Positions 19,481-29,900 of a stretch of DNA of 64,000 nt are shown here, piece by piece (the first letter of the stretch is position 1; every line of letters starts with the position of its first letter). The notes below the pieces were generated by a model. The model was not told where the DNA came from and made no database searches. It saw nothing but the letters and a program-made list of their open reading frames with translations. The stretch comes from Entonaema liquescens (lineage: Eukaryota > Ascomycota > Sordariomycetes > Xylariales > Xylariaceae): positions 124,001-188,000 of the forward strand of contig CADCSX010000013.1 of NCBI GenBank assembly GCA_902805475.1, read 5' to 3'. Made by a program: the position numbers and the translations under genes.

Positions 19481-20991
19481 TAATGTGATGTGTAGCCCTA
19501 TGTATATATTTTTTAACCCTAAATTACGGCAGCGTAGCCGCCAACATAATAATTAATTTACCAGCTCCGCAGCCCAGCTCGCTCGTCGAGCGAAGGGCTC
19601 GCCCCCTGTCCCCCTGCAAAGCAGGGGGAAGGGGGCGATCCCAGCCGCAGGCGCCCGGGATTATTGGTTATATTAATGCACATTTAAAAAAATTCTCTAC
19701 TACTATTAACTTATTACAATTTAATAAAGAAACTTTTGATTCAGTATCTCCTAACCCGCAAAGGGTAGAGGGGATAGCAAGCTCCAGGGCCTCCGGCCCA
19801 GGTTCCAGCCGCCTGTCGGCGCCCGGAACTAATTTAAAAAAAGAATTTTTAGAATGATTCATCGGATTTACAGATGGAGAGGGGGGTAATTTTAATATTA
19901 AAATTACCGGGTTAGAAGAAAATACTTTTAAAAATTTGCAACTTACATTTCAAATAGGACTCCATAAAGATGAAATAAAAACACTAGAATATATTAAAAA
20001 TACTTTAAAGTGTGGACATATTTCTCAATCTAAAAATAGAATTAACTATTTTGTAAATGATATAAATTCTTTAGTTAATATTTTGTTACCTATATTTGAT
20101 AATGTAAATCTTAATAGTTCAAAATATCATTCTTATTTGTTGTTTAAAAAAGCTACCTTATTAGTAGCAAATAAGCTACATTTTTCAGAAAACGGTAAAT
20201 TAGAAATAATTAATTTACAAAAGGAAATGCAAAGTATGCATGGTGCATGGGTACCTATTAATAGTCCAAAAATCCATATAACTAAATATTGATTAGCTGG
20301 ATTTATAGATGCTGAAGCTACATTTTCAACTAATAAATATGTACCTAGATTTAAATTAGAGAATCATATAAGAGAATTAGAATTATATAGAAATATACGA
20401 AACTTCCTTGGTGTAGGTAATCTATTAACAGGAAAAGCTAGAAAAGATAGACCTAACAGTAATCCTGTTATAATATTAGAAGTAAATAAAATCCAAGAAT
20501 TAATAGATAATTTAATTCCATTAATGTATGATAATAACGATATTATATTAAAAACATTAAAGAATAAGGATTTTTTTCTATGATTAAAATTGGTTGATTT
20601 ATATTTTAAAGGTTATCATACAACAGTAAAGGGTAAACATATTTTTGATGCCATAAAACTAAATATTAATAAATATAGATTAACAACTAATAATGGCTTA
20701 GTTCAAGATAAACAAGTTCTTTCAATTTTAGAGATAGACAATTTATTAAATGAACTTTATTTATCAGAAAGTCCTTATATAGAAAAACATGGAGTTAGAT
20801 ATTACAGAAATACGAATAAATTTGTAAGTGAAGGAGTTCGAATAACTGTTTTAAATAGTAGTGATAATAATAGTAAAAGTTATAATAGTTTAACTGAATG
20901 TGCTGAAAGTTTAAATATCAGTAGAAAAAAAATTAAAGAATTAGTAAATTCAGGTGTATCCTATAAAGGGTATACTTTTGTATTAAACTAA
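19481..20991 (+). CDS. LAGLIDADG protein with GC inserts in frame, fused to cox3
   Basis: Open for 503 codons from cox3 exon 4. The leader contains codons made from GC-rich elements (about 19568-19663 and 19790-19830), giving Pro/Ser/Arg/Gly-rich stretches such as RARPLSPCKAGGRGR that are foreign to the AT-rich coding style around. Motif 1 is WFIGFTDGEGGNF (UGA at 19855), motif 2 WLAGFIDAEATF (UGA at 20290). The C-terminal tail (LTECAESLNISRKKIKELV) is a helix-turn-helix-like module. It is open to the end, so either the inserts are tolerated or translation starts after them. Confidence 0.83.
19568..19663 (+). repeat. GC-rich element family G
   Basis: GGGCTCGCCCCCTGTCCCCC, a GGGGGA return arm and GCGATCCCAGCCGCAGGCGC ending CCGGGATT. 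A longer version lies at about 59627-59745. It is read through in frame by the cox3 intron 4 ORF. Confidence 0.8.
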
Positions 20992-21445
20992 CCCGTATCC
21001 CCCCTACGAAGCTCCCCCCCCTAATTTCATTAGGGGGGGGGGGGGAGCTTCGCTACTTCGTAGGGGATACAGGTTTGTAATAATTTTTATATTCATAAAA
21101 ATCGCCAGATGCTCTTTCAGAGGGCAAGCCCCTAAGGGATTAGAATTTAAATATATATATATCAATAAAGTTAATAGCAAAAAGTTCTTATTTATTTTTA
21201 AGATAATTTGCTGCCAAGTATATATTGTATGATATAATATATAAAGGTTCAAAGACTAGCTAATAAATATTATGTTATTTTAATAAACTTGATTTAATTA
21301 TTTATAATTACTTAAATTCAAGTTATATTTTTAAAATAAAAGAATGGCGTTATACTTTACTTATTAATTAAAATAATAAATTATTTTAAGCACTAATAAG
21401 AAGACATAGTCTACTCAAGAATGTGAATTTTTGTTAATAATTTTG

Positions 21446-21507
21446 TACATGTCATAGTAGGAACCATTTTTTTGTCAGTGGCTTTATGGAGAATTTATGC
21501 ATACCAT
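21446..21507 (+). CDS. cox3: Cytochrome c oxidase subunit 3, exon 5
   Basis: LHVIVGTIFLSVALWRIYAYH, the conserved penultimate membrane segment; ends exactly after the His codon CAT. Confidence 0.94.
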
Positions 21508-22826
21508 CGTTATATAAAGTGTTTAATAGAACCCAATGGGTTGAGGTTTCATGCAAAACGTAGAGGTTTTAAACAAATATCTCGTTTCTACTCAACTAAA
21601 GCTAGAACTTCTAACTTGCCTAGCATAAATGAAAAAAATTCTTTAGATCCTTGGTTCGTTACAGGGTTTTCAGATGCTGAAGGTTGTTTTATGGTTACAA
21701 TAAGAGAAAATCCAGGTTGTAATTTAGGTTGAGCTGTGGTGGCTGCTTTTCAAATTTCACTACATGTTAAGGATAAGGCAATATTAAATGAGATAGAAGC
21801 CTTTTTCGAAGGTATCGGAAAAAATAAGCAGGGTAAAAATAAATGAACTTTTGTTGTTTCTTCTTTAAAGGAGATTCAAAAAATAGTTGAACACTTTGAT
21901 AATTATCCGTTAATTACTCAAAAATATGGTGATTATTTATTATTTCGTGAAGTAGTTACCTTGGTACAACGTAAGGAACATTTAACTTTGGAAGGATTAC
22001 AAAAAATTGTAGCAATTAAAGCATCTATGAACCTAGGATTGTCCAAAAAATTGCAAGAGGCATTTCCTAATGTAAAACCAAAAGGTAGACTTATTGTACA
22101 TACACAAAAAATACCAAGCCCTTTCTGAATAGCAGGTTTTACTTCAGGAGAGGGATGTTTTTTCTTTAACATTGGTAAAGATTCCAATATGAAATTAGGA
22201 TATAGAATTAGGGTTGGATTTCAATTAACTCAACATATTAGGGATAGGGAGTTGCTTATTCTTTTAGAAACATACTTTGGATGTGGTAAGTATTTCCTTT
22301 CTAATGATCATCGGCATGGTGATTATATAGTTTCTGATGTCTCCGCCCTTGCTGAGAAAATTATACCTTTTTTCTCACAATATAAAATAATAGGTATAAA
22401 AGAGCAAGATTATCTTAGTTGAAGTGAGACTATAAATTTAATTATAGCCAAAAAACATTTGACTCAAGAAGGTTTAGATGAAATACGAAAAATTAGAGAA
22501 AATATGAATACAAGCAGGGTATTAGTGGAATCAGAGTCAGCTACCCTCCCCCCTAGCGAAGCTAAAGCTTTAGCTTCGCTAGGGGGGGGGGGGAAGTAGA
22601 TAAGGAGATAATTTCAAATGTCTACACTACTAAAAAGACACTAGTTAAGCCAATTAGTGTACAAGAGGTTAAATCAGGCAAAACTCTAAAATTTTCTAGT
22701 ATAAAAGAGGCATATATTTATCTACTTAATATTAATAAAGTACCTATATCAACTATTAGTAGATATTTAGATACCGGTAAATCAGTAAAAGGGTATATCT
22801 TTTTTAGTGTAAACAATATAGATTAA
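21508..22826 (+). pseudogene. LAGLIDADG protein, fused to cox3, cut short by a palindrome
   Basis: The endonuclease part is open from cox3 exon 5 (leader with RFYSTKA) to a stop at 22597. Motif 1 WFVTGFSDAEGCF uses UGG; motif 2 WIAGFTSGEGCF uses UGA. A family B palindrome (22544-22593) replaces the codons after SESAT and brings in the stop. Behind it, in another frame, 22599-22826 encodes the lost C-terminal module (VQEVKSGKTLKFSSIKEAY, SRYLDTGKSVKGYIF), a NUMOD-like DNA-binding tail. The core nuclease may still be made without its tail, so this is a truncated gene more than a dead one. Confidence 0.82.
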
Positions 22827-23416
22827 TTTTTTTTTGTGCTTCGCGCTAGGGAGGTAGTTCGTAGTAAGACTTCCCCCCCGCAAGCTTTAGCTTCGCTTAG
22901 CTTCGCTTAGCTTCGCTTAGCTTCGCTAGGGGGGGGTAAAATTTTTGGATTATTTTAAACCTATAGGGCTGTGTGAGCAGGCAGCTTCAAGGTGGTATAT
23001 CGTCAAACTCCGGGGACCCCCTAATAGCCTTCTTAACCAAACACTGAGTGAAAAGTCTCGGTGCGGCTTGCAGTAATGTGTAAGGTAAGGTAAAATAAAG
23101 AAGGATGTCTTGAAAAAGCAATGGGAAATCGCGGATCTAACATTGGGTTATTAAAAAAATGTCTTTTTTTTTAATTAGCAAGCTCCCAGTAAAAGAGCAA
23201 CGAGCATATGGCGATACTCAACATGAGTAAGATGTGCTCTAGCTGCCTTGAAAAAGGTGCTACCTTATAACGAACTATATTCCATAAGATAACGTCGCTT
23301 TGTGCTGCAATCTTTAAGGAAAAGGTCGAACAATTAAGGTTGGCTTAAATGTATACGTCCGCTCAGCCTAATGGCTTTGTACTTTTACAGAGGTTAAGGC
23401 TATAGACGTGAAAACG
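21508..23416 (+). other. cox3 intron 5, group I
   Basis: A fused ORF, then the core with P CAAACTCCGGGGACCCCC (about 23004), Q AAATCGCGGATCTAAC (about 23127), R GAGCAACGAGCATATGG (about 23195), S AAGATGTGCTCTA (about 23228). Two family B palindromes, at 22544-22593 and 22870-22938, lie in it. Here the ORF precedes the core; in rns intron 3 it follows it. Confidence 0.87.
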
Positions 23417-23524
23417 CTTACCGACAATCATCACGTTGGATTCGAAGGTGGAATTTTGTATTGACATTTTGTTGATGTAGTTTGGCTTTTTTTGTATGTT
23501 TCAGTCTACTATTGAGGTTCTTAA
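23417..23524 (+). CDS. cox3: Cytochrome c oxidase subunit 3, exon 6
   Basis: LTDNHHVGFEGGILYWHFVD then VVWLFLYVSVYYWGS and TAA; UGA is used for Trp twice. It closes Cox3 at 269 residues. The run CTTTTTTTG (23486-23494) lies in the WLFLY codons. Two further copies of this exon are at 24245-24352 and 24844-24947. Confidence 0.95.
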
Positions 23525-24213
23525 TAAGTAGTATTAAAAAAGTCTTTACTGTTTGTTCTTCTTATGTTTATTTAGCTTTAATTGATTCAGTTTTAATTGA
23601 TTCAGTTTTAGTTGAATCTTTTGTTTTTGTGGATTCACCTAAACCAGAGGATTCACCTAAACCAGCTAAACCAGTGGATTCTACAACAGAGAAACCCACT
23701 CCAGGACTTCCTGATTGAAATACAATTATTATAGATTATAAAGATTATACAAGGGAGACAATACATTCCCCTCCTGGGACTATCCGGAATAAAACTACAT
23801 CCCCTGAAAACTACCCAATACCAAGAGGTCCTTCGAAAATTCCTATAATGTTGAACGAAATAGAAGCTTCAGTAGGGACTACATCAACAAGTAACGAGGA
23901 GGTTAGACCTAATAAAAAACAGAAAATTGATACATCTACGGGTAATGAGGAAGAAAAAGAACTAAATGAAGAGCCTAGAAAAGCACCGCCAAATGATGAT
24001 AACGGTAAAGGAGGAGGTATAAATCCTTCTTCAGGTCCTTCTTCAGGTCCTTCTGAAGGTCCTTCTGAAGGTGCTGGTTCTTCTTCAGCTCCTACTGGCT
24101 CTTCTGAAGGTGCTGGTTCTTCTAACAGAACTTGAGGTGTATTAGGTAGTTTATTAGTATTATTAGGTGATGTTTTAGAAAATCTACCTGATATTTTAAA
24201 TATCTTTTTTTAA
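23482..24213 (+). CDS. Unknown acidic Ser/Pro-rich protein overlapping the cox3 end (ORF family copy 1)
   Basis: A 243-codon frame (two UGA as Trp) that begins inside cox3 exon 6, one base behind the cox3 frame. The N terminus is hydrophobic: FFVCFSLLLRFLISSIKKV from the overlap, then VYLALIDSVLIDSVLV. Next come DSPKPEDSPKPAKP repeats, an acidic and lysine-rich middle (NEEVRPNKKQKIDTSTGNEE), a Gly/Ser/Pro tract (SSGPSSGPSEGPSEGAGSS) and a hydrophobic end (NRTWGVLGSLLVLL). It has no ATG; TTG 23482, or a -1 slip on the T run in cox3 giving a Cox3 fusion, are possible starts. I recognise no family. Copies 2-4 downstream share its layout. Probably a membrane-anchored, fast-evolving protein, if it is made at all. 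Confidence 0.55.
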
Positions 24214-24244
24214 GGGTCTATTATTAATAATATAGGCGTATCCT

Positions 24245-24352
24245 TTAACTGACAACCATCATCTTGGATTCGAAGGTGGAATTTTGTATTGACATTTCGT
24301 TGACGTGGTATGGCTTTTTTTATATGTTTCGGTTTATTACTGAGGTTCTTAA
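24245..24352 (+). pseudogene. Second copy of cox3 exon 6
   Basis: It encodes LTDNHHLGFEGGILYWHFVD and VVWLFLYVSVYYWGS plus TAA, an unbroken tail with many silent changes against the real exon. It starts at the exon boundary (LTD), with no upstream cox3 sequence to join, so it is presumably not used. Confidence 0.85.
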
Positions 24353-24780
24353 TAAAAGTAGGTATAGAAATCTATAATCAGATTAATTGTTCAAGTGAAC
24401 AAACTGAAGGGACATCAGTTACAGTAGAACCAAATCCTGATACCCCGGTTGAAGTAAAGCTATTAAAAAGAACTCAAATGGTGAAACAGTAGTGGTGCAT
24501 ATCCCTAATGACCGCGTACCTGCTTATCTTTCCCAGGGCTCTAAGTCTAACTCTATATCTGTGGATGATTCAGATAGTTCTGCTTCTAGTCCTATATCTG
24601 AGGAAGAATCTGCTTCTGATCTTGAAAAGGAATAAGAAGCAAAAAAACCCCAAAAATTCTTCATCAAAGGATGATAATGGTAAAGGAGAAGGTTCTTCTT
24701 CAGCTCCATCAGCTCATGGTTCTACTAATAGAACCAAGGAAGTATTAGGTAGTATATTAGAATTATTAGGAGGTTTTTAG
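24310..24780 (+). pseudogene. ORF family copy 2, frameshifted
   Basis: Starts with a real ATG inside the second cox3 tail, in the same alternative frame as copy 1: MAFFICFGLLLRFLIKVGIE, stop at 24490. Reading on in another frame gives VVVHIPNDRVPAYLSQGSKS and an acidic Ser tract (VDDSDSSASSPISEEESASD). A third frame gives SSSKDDNGKGEGSSSAPSAH then NRTKEVLGSILELLGGF, which matches the end of copy 1. Two frameshifts break it. Confidence 0.6.
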
Positions 24781-24843
24781 AAAATATACCTGAAGTTTTA
24801 AATAACTTCTGGAGTTCTATTATGTATAATCTATACATATCAA

Positions 24844-24947
24844 TTTACAATCCTCATTTAGGTTTGTAAGACGGTATTTTATGTATACATTTTTAAGATC
24901 TTGTAGGACTTTTCCTATATGTGTCTGTGTACTATTTAGGTTCTTAA
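24844..24947 (+). pseudogene. Third, decayed copy of cox3 exon 6
   Basis: Aligns base for base with exon 6, ending CTGTGTACTATTTAGG with TTCTTAA, but has stops in the cox3 frame (TAA at GLETV and in HF-DLV). The alternative frame is kept open (see 24881-25282). Confidence 0.8.
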
Positions 24948-25282
24948 TAAATTTAATTTTAGACAATGTTATATATATGATATATAATATTTTTAAGGTT
25001 ATAATAGATAGTATACATACTATTTTTAATTCTATATTTGAATTCATACCTTTACTTGTTATAGATCCAAATCATTTCTTATTATTTAGTCCAAATGAGA
25101 ATGAAGATAAAGAAAATGAAAATGGTAATGATAATGAAAATGGTGGTAATGAAGATAGAAATAACGAATATGAAACCGGCCAAGAAGAGGATTGTAATGG
25201 TACCTCTGAAATAATGGATGATTTATATGATGTAGATAAAGCCAGAGATGGTAATAAAAATGCTTTAGAACGTTTAGAATAA
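24881..25282 (+). CDS. Unknown acidic protein (ORF family copy 3)
   Basis: 133 residues from an ATG inside the third cox3 tail, again one base behind the old cox3 frame. N terminus MYTFLRSCRTFPICVCVLFR then FLINLILDNVIYMIYNIF, two hydrophobic stretches; the C-terminal half is strongly acidic and Asn-rich (NENEDKENENGNDNENGGNE). The cox3 frame over this stretch is broken while this frame is open, which hints that this frame, not the cox3 remnant, is what is kept. No recognised family. Confidence 0.5.
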   Translation: MYTFLRSCRTFPICVCVLFRFLINLILDNVIYMIYNIFKVIIDSIHTIFNSIFEFIPLLVIDPNHFLLFSPNENEDKENENGNDNENGGNEDRNNEYETGQEEDCNGTSEIMDDLYDVDKARDGNKNALERLE

Positions 25283-25332
25283 AAATATTTTCAATACTTT
25301 AATCCGTCTAAACCTATAGAAAATCTTTAGTA

Positions 25333-25404
25333 CCCCCCTGGCGAAGCTGGGGGGGGGGGGGTAAACCCCCCCCCGCAAGCTTTAGCTTCGCTAGGGGGGG
25401 ACTT
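25333..25404 (+). repeat. Paired family B palindromes
   Basis: CCCCCCTGGCGAAGCTGGGG and CCCCCCCGCAAGCTTTAGCT with inverse, back to back, directly after ORF copy 3. Confidence 0.85.
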
Positions 25405-25689
25405 CGTCAGAAATAGAAGAAAACTTAGAAGGTGATTTTCATACAGAAGATTGATATGAAAAAAAGATAAATTGAAAGGTTAGAGCGTGAGGATGAGGAG
25501 TCTAGAAGAAAAGGTTTAGGTCCTTCAAATAGAGGTGCAGGAAGTAATGATACTGGAAACAATGGAACTCCTATTTTTGAATCTAATTATACAAATTCAA
25601 GTAATGAAAACAATAATGGTAGTTCATTTCTTAAACGAGATGAAGTATTATTATTTGTATTAATATTTATACTAAAAGAATTATCTTAA
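25405..25689 (+). pseudogene. ORF family remnant (copy 4 or the end of copy 3)
   Basis: SEIEENLEGDFHTEDWYEKK in one frame, then, after a frame change, EREDEESRRKGLGPSNRGAG and SNDTGNNGTPIFESNYTNSS, ending in a hydrophobic LFVLIFILKELS and TAA at 25687. Composition and order (acidic, Gly/Asn/Ser-rich, hydrophobic end) match copy 1. It may be the tail of copy 3 cut off by the palindromes at 25333-25404. Confidence 0.5.
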
Positions 25690-25859
25690 GTTTTAGATCT
25701 ATTACTTTGTAATTTTTCTTATCCCCGTTAGGGTTAGTTGCAAATATTTATCTTCTTATTTTTGCTCCGCAAGCCCACTGTGTCTTTTTATTAGAGCGTA
25801 GGGTTAAATTTTTAAACTATATTAATTTTTTTAGGTTAACAGATATTATCCTAAAATCA

Positions 25860-25931
25860 GATTCTTTAGCTTAACGGGTAAAGCGCATTTTTGATAAGAA
25901 TGATTTTCAAGTTCGAGTCTTGAAAGAATTA
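25860..25931 (+). tRNA. trnI: tRNA-Ile (GAT)
   Basis: Acceptor GATTCTT / AAGAATT, anticodon arm CATTT-TTGATAA-GAATG, T arm TCAAG-TTCGAGT-CTTGA. Confidence 0.93.
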
Positions 25932-25974
25932 AATATTAACTCGTGACCTACGGCTGCGCCCCTTAAAAAGGTAT

Positions 25975-26095
25975 CTTCCCCCCCCCGCAAGCTTTAGCTT
26001 CGCTAGCTTCGCGAGCTTCGCTCCTTCCTCCGCCTCCTCAACTAGTTGAGGAGGCGGAGGGGTGCTTCGCGCTTCGCCTGCTTCGCAGGGGTGAA
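25975..26095 (+). repeat. Composite of family B and A palindromes
   Basis: CCCCCCCGCAAGCTTTAGC, GAGCTTCGCTCCTTCC, the AACTAGTT palindrome arms and a CTTCGCCTGCTTCGCAGGGG end. Related to the element at 9405-9563 in another arrangement. Confidence 0.8.
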
Positions 26096-26191
26096 AGATA
26101 TATATAATATATTTCGTAGCTATATAAGTACTAAAGATAGAAGTATAGGATATATATATAAATAAGCTATAAGACTTAATAAGTTTAAAGC

Positions 26192-26255
26192 CTGCGCACA
26201 CCTCGCTTCGCAGAGGTGTGCGCAGAACTTCGCAGAGGTGTGCGCATAACTTCGG
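26192..26255 (+). repeat. GC-rich hairpin with a tandem copy of one arm
   Basis: CTGCGCACACCTC pairs with GAGGTGTGCGCAG across CGCTTCGCA; the unit CTTCGCAGAGGTGTGCGCA is then repeated. I saw this type only once in the window. Confidence 0.75.
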
Positions 26256-26304
26256 AGCTGTAGTTAGTATATAGCGATATAGATATTCAATCTATATAAT
26301 TATA

Positions 26305-26391
26305 AGAGAATTGATCGAGTGGTTTAAGATGGTAAGCTTGAGTCTTATTTGGCCTAAATAGGTCACATCCGTTCGAATCGGATATTCTCTG
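26305..26391 (+). tRNA. trnS: tRNA-Ser (TGA)
   Basis: Acceptor AGAGAAT / ATTCTCT, anticodon arm GTAAG-CTTGAGT-CTTAT, long variable arm, T arm ATCCG-TTCGAAT-CGGAT. Confidence 0.94.
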
Positions 26392-26410
26392 TATTCAATT
26401 TTTATAATAA

Positions 26411-26483
26411 CGGATTAGGGCCGGGTAGGTGAGGCATCTCATTTGGGTTGGGAACTAGTTACGTTCGAATCGTAATAATCCGA
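26411..26483 (+). tRNA. trnP: tRNA-Pro (TGG)
   Basis: Acceptor CGGATTA / TAATCCG, anticodon arm TCTCA-TTTGGGT-TGGGA, T loop TTCGAAT. Directly upstream of rnl, as in related fungi. Confidence 0.92.
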
Positions 26484-26539
26484 TACATAAATTAAATAGT
26501 AATATAATATAATGTGCTTGATATAGAAAAGTATTTATA

Positions 26540-26930
26540 TATAATATAAATAAGTATACAAAGAGACTATTAAGGATCCCTGTAAGGAGCTATGTATTAA
26601 AGAGTGACATGAGAAAATTTATGTACTAAGAAGTTAACATATAAACTCTTAGAGAAATTAAATAATAAACGAAGGCGAATTGAAATATCTTAGTAGCTTC
26701 AGGAAAAGAAATCAAACGAGATTCTACAATTAGTGTGAATGAAAGTAGAGTAGCCTATATATTAATAAGTAAAACGGATACAAATCTGTTTAAACATTAA
26801 GGGGAACCTTCCTCTAAGGCTAAATATAATACATAAGCGACAGTGAATAAGTACCGTGAGGGAACGGGTTGAAATAGTAGTTTTATAAGCAGCTTGAGCT
26901 AATAAAGGCAAAAGCGTACCTTTTGCATAA
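26540..26930 (+). rRNA. rnl: Large-subunit rRNA exon 1
   Basis: Mitochondrial 23S-like rRNA. Conserved stretches include ACGAAGGCGAATTGAAATATC, GTGAATAAGTACCGTGAGGG (about 26844) and GCGTACCTTTTGCATAA at the end. The 5' end is approximate. Equivalent to E. coli positions up to about 575. Confidence 0.88.
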
Positions 26931-29900
26931 GTGCGACAAGAAGCACTAGTTAATAATCAGGTGAAATTCCTGCAGATCCATCTCATGGTCTGACCCTACC
27001 TATGCATGCTATCGAAGTAATTTGATAGTGTGAAGCCATAGGGACAATGTAACAATTAAACCTACCATGACTCGTCATGGTCGGTGTGCTAGGGTAAGTT
27101 TTATATCTACGGAGAACGAAAGTGAATGCGCATTGAGGCATCGTAAAAGGTGAATACTAATGATTTGGTGATTATTAGTATTATGGCCAAAGACATCAGT
27201 TTCTTATGCTGGCTGATGGATGAGATCAGGGCCCGGTGTAAAGCGCACATCCTAAGGATATAAATAACGGTATTAACTAGCGAACTTGGTAAGTCCTTAG
27301 TCCACACCTTAATAATTATAAGCATCTAAAATATACTCAGACTAAAATCTGGGCATTGTAGGTTAAGAAAGTCGGGATGTGGGTCTAGTTAAACCATCAT
27401 TTAAAGATCTCATGTGAGATACTGGCCAAACTATAATTATTAAGGAGAGGCAACATATAAAGACGAATGTTTGAAATTGTTGTATCAGACTCAGGATAGA
27501 AGAAAGTTTAAAAAGCGAATGCAGATCATTAATCGATCTGATAGAGTCATATGACTTAATCCGAGAGGATGCAGACTTAAACTATGTGGTCATCGTAATT
27601 AGTAGTAACCTGAAATTTAAGCAAACCAGCCCGGGTTCAAAACTGTCTCTATTTGGCAGTTAAGGAAACAAAGCAGTATCAAGAAATTGACGGTGAGGTT
27701 GAATTCAGATCAATAATTTTAGAAGATCTTTAGTTCATTATTTCATGAAATCCCTGAATTGTTAGCGCTAACCACAGTAAAAAGTAAGCGACCTAAATTT
27801 GAGTAGGAGACTTCGACAGAAACCGTTAAGTTATTAGGATTGACAAAAACAACTAAACGAAAAAGAGTCGGCTCGGGATTTTGCAGTGATTCTCATATGC
27901 CATTTGGACGAGTAAAACACAAATGAATAAACATGAGATATCTCCACTCAAGCAAAATAAAATAAAATATAAAATTAAACATGAAAAATATGAAAACAAT
28001 TAAAAATGAAAATATGAATCTAATTGGCAAATGTGATAATAATGGAACGTTAGAAAAAGAATTAAATAAGCTTGCAATTGGCTTAAATGAAACTGATCTA
28101 ATGAAAGAGTCTACACAAAAGAAAGACTCAAAAAATGGATGACATGAAATAGATTGAAGGAAAGCTGAGGCTAAGATTAAGGATCTTCAGGAGAAGATAG
28201 TTATTGCTACATTAAAAGAAGATATTAAGGAAGTATACAGATTGCAATGAATAATATTAAAGAGTTTTGAAGCCAAAGCATTAGCGGTAAGAAAAGTTAT
28301 AAGCAACAAGGGAAGGAAAACCCCTGGAGTCGATCAAATAATTTGAGAAGGATCAAAAGATTACTGAGAAGCTATCAATGACCTAACTAAAATTACAGAA
28401 AACCCGGAAGCTTATAGAGCAAGTCCTGTTAGAAGAGTGTACATTCCTAAACCTAACTCTAAAGAAAGGAGACCTTTAGGAATACCTACATTAATCGATA
28501 GAGCAGTACAAACAATATATCACTTTGGAATTGATCCAGTGGTAGAAGTTAATTCCGATCCGAATTCATTTGGATTCAGGAAAAATAGATCTACCCATGA
28601 TGCCATAACTGCTATTAGAAGTTTATTAGATAAAAAGACACATCCTAGATGGATCTTAGAAGCAGATATAACTAAATGTTTTGATAGAATCAGTCATGAC
28701 TACTTAATGAAAAATACTCCAATAGTACACAAAATGGTTTTAGAACAATGATTAAAATCTGGAATTATGGAAGAAATGAATTATATCGATGTAAGTGAAG
28801 GAACTCCTCAAGGAGGGGTCATATCACCACTTCTAGGAAACATTGCTTTGAATGGACTGGAAGAATTAATAAAGAAATCTAACCCCTCAAAGAAGGGTAT
28901 TAGTCCGGGTGTACACGTAATAAGGTATGCTGACGACATAATAATCACAGGAAAAACTCAGGAAATTGCATTTAAGAATAAAGAAATCTTAAAAGAATTT
29001 CTAAAAGAGAGGGGATTAGAGCTGAATGAGCGGAAAACCTTAGTAACACATATCAAAAATGGATTTGACTTTTTAGGCTTCAACATCAGAAGAATTAAAT
29101 GACGTCCAGAGTTAAATAAAGACACTGATCAGGATACTGTATTAATTATTAAACCAACAGTTAAAGGAGTGAAGAAACTTATGACTACCATAAAAAAGAT
29201 AATCGTTATGAACAAACCAATTCGAAAGATCATATCCGAATTGAATCCTGTACTTAGAGGATGAGGAGAACATAAAAGAATTTCTTATCATTCACAAGAA
29301 ACATTCATAACAGTTGATAATTGAATACAAACCAAGATGCGTAAATGGGCGTACCTACACAAGGGATCAATAAGAAGAACCATTAATAGATTTCTAGTGC
29401 CAACTGCCACAAGAAAGTGAAATTGAGGAGTATCTATAACTGAAAAAATAATAAACTTAGCAGAAATGTCGATTGTAATAGTGAGACCACTAAAGTTAGA
29501 TAGAAATCCTTATATTAAAGAACATTTAGAATACTTTAATAAGAGAAGAGAAAAACTCATCGAGGCGAAATTTAGATCAATCATTTACAAGATTTATGAA
29601 CAGAAATGTCCAATCTGCGGGGAATCTTTACACAATGAGGAAGAAGTGGAATTACATCACATAATACCACAGAAAGCCCAGGGAAAATATAGCCTTGATA
29701 ATATAATACCATTGCATCGAATCTGTCATCAACAGGTATCCCATGGAAACAAAGATTTGAAAAGGTTCCAAGTAGTTTTACCTAAAGTTGACAAAAAGGA
29801 AAATAGGAAAAGAAGAAAGGAACCTAGTCTGTCAACAAATGTAACCACAACCTAAAAGAAACAGATGTAACACTTAAAAATCTTGAATTATTGGCTAAAT

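Larger units (their letters stand above)
19481..21445 (+). other. cox3 intron 4, group I
   Basis: A fused ORF comes first. The core follows with Q at about 21209 (ATTTGCTGCCAAGTAT), R at about 21246 (GGTTCAAAGACTAGC) and S at about 21402 (AGACATAGTCTACTC). A GC palindrome with TACGAAG ends sits at 20995-21066, between stop codon and core. Confidence 0.87.

Noticed and set aside
24820..25047. Minus-strand ORF of 75 codons
   Set aside because: Opposite the third cox3 tail and ORF copy 3; no signal of its own.
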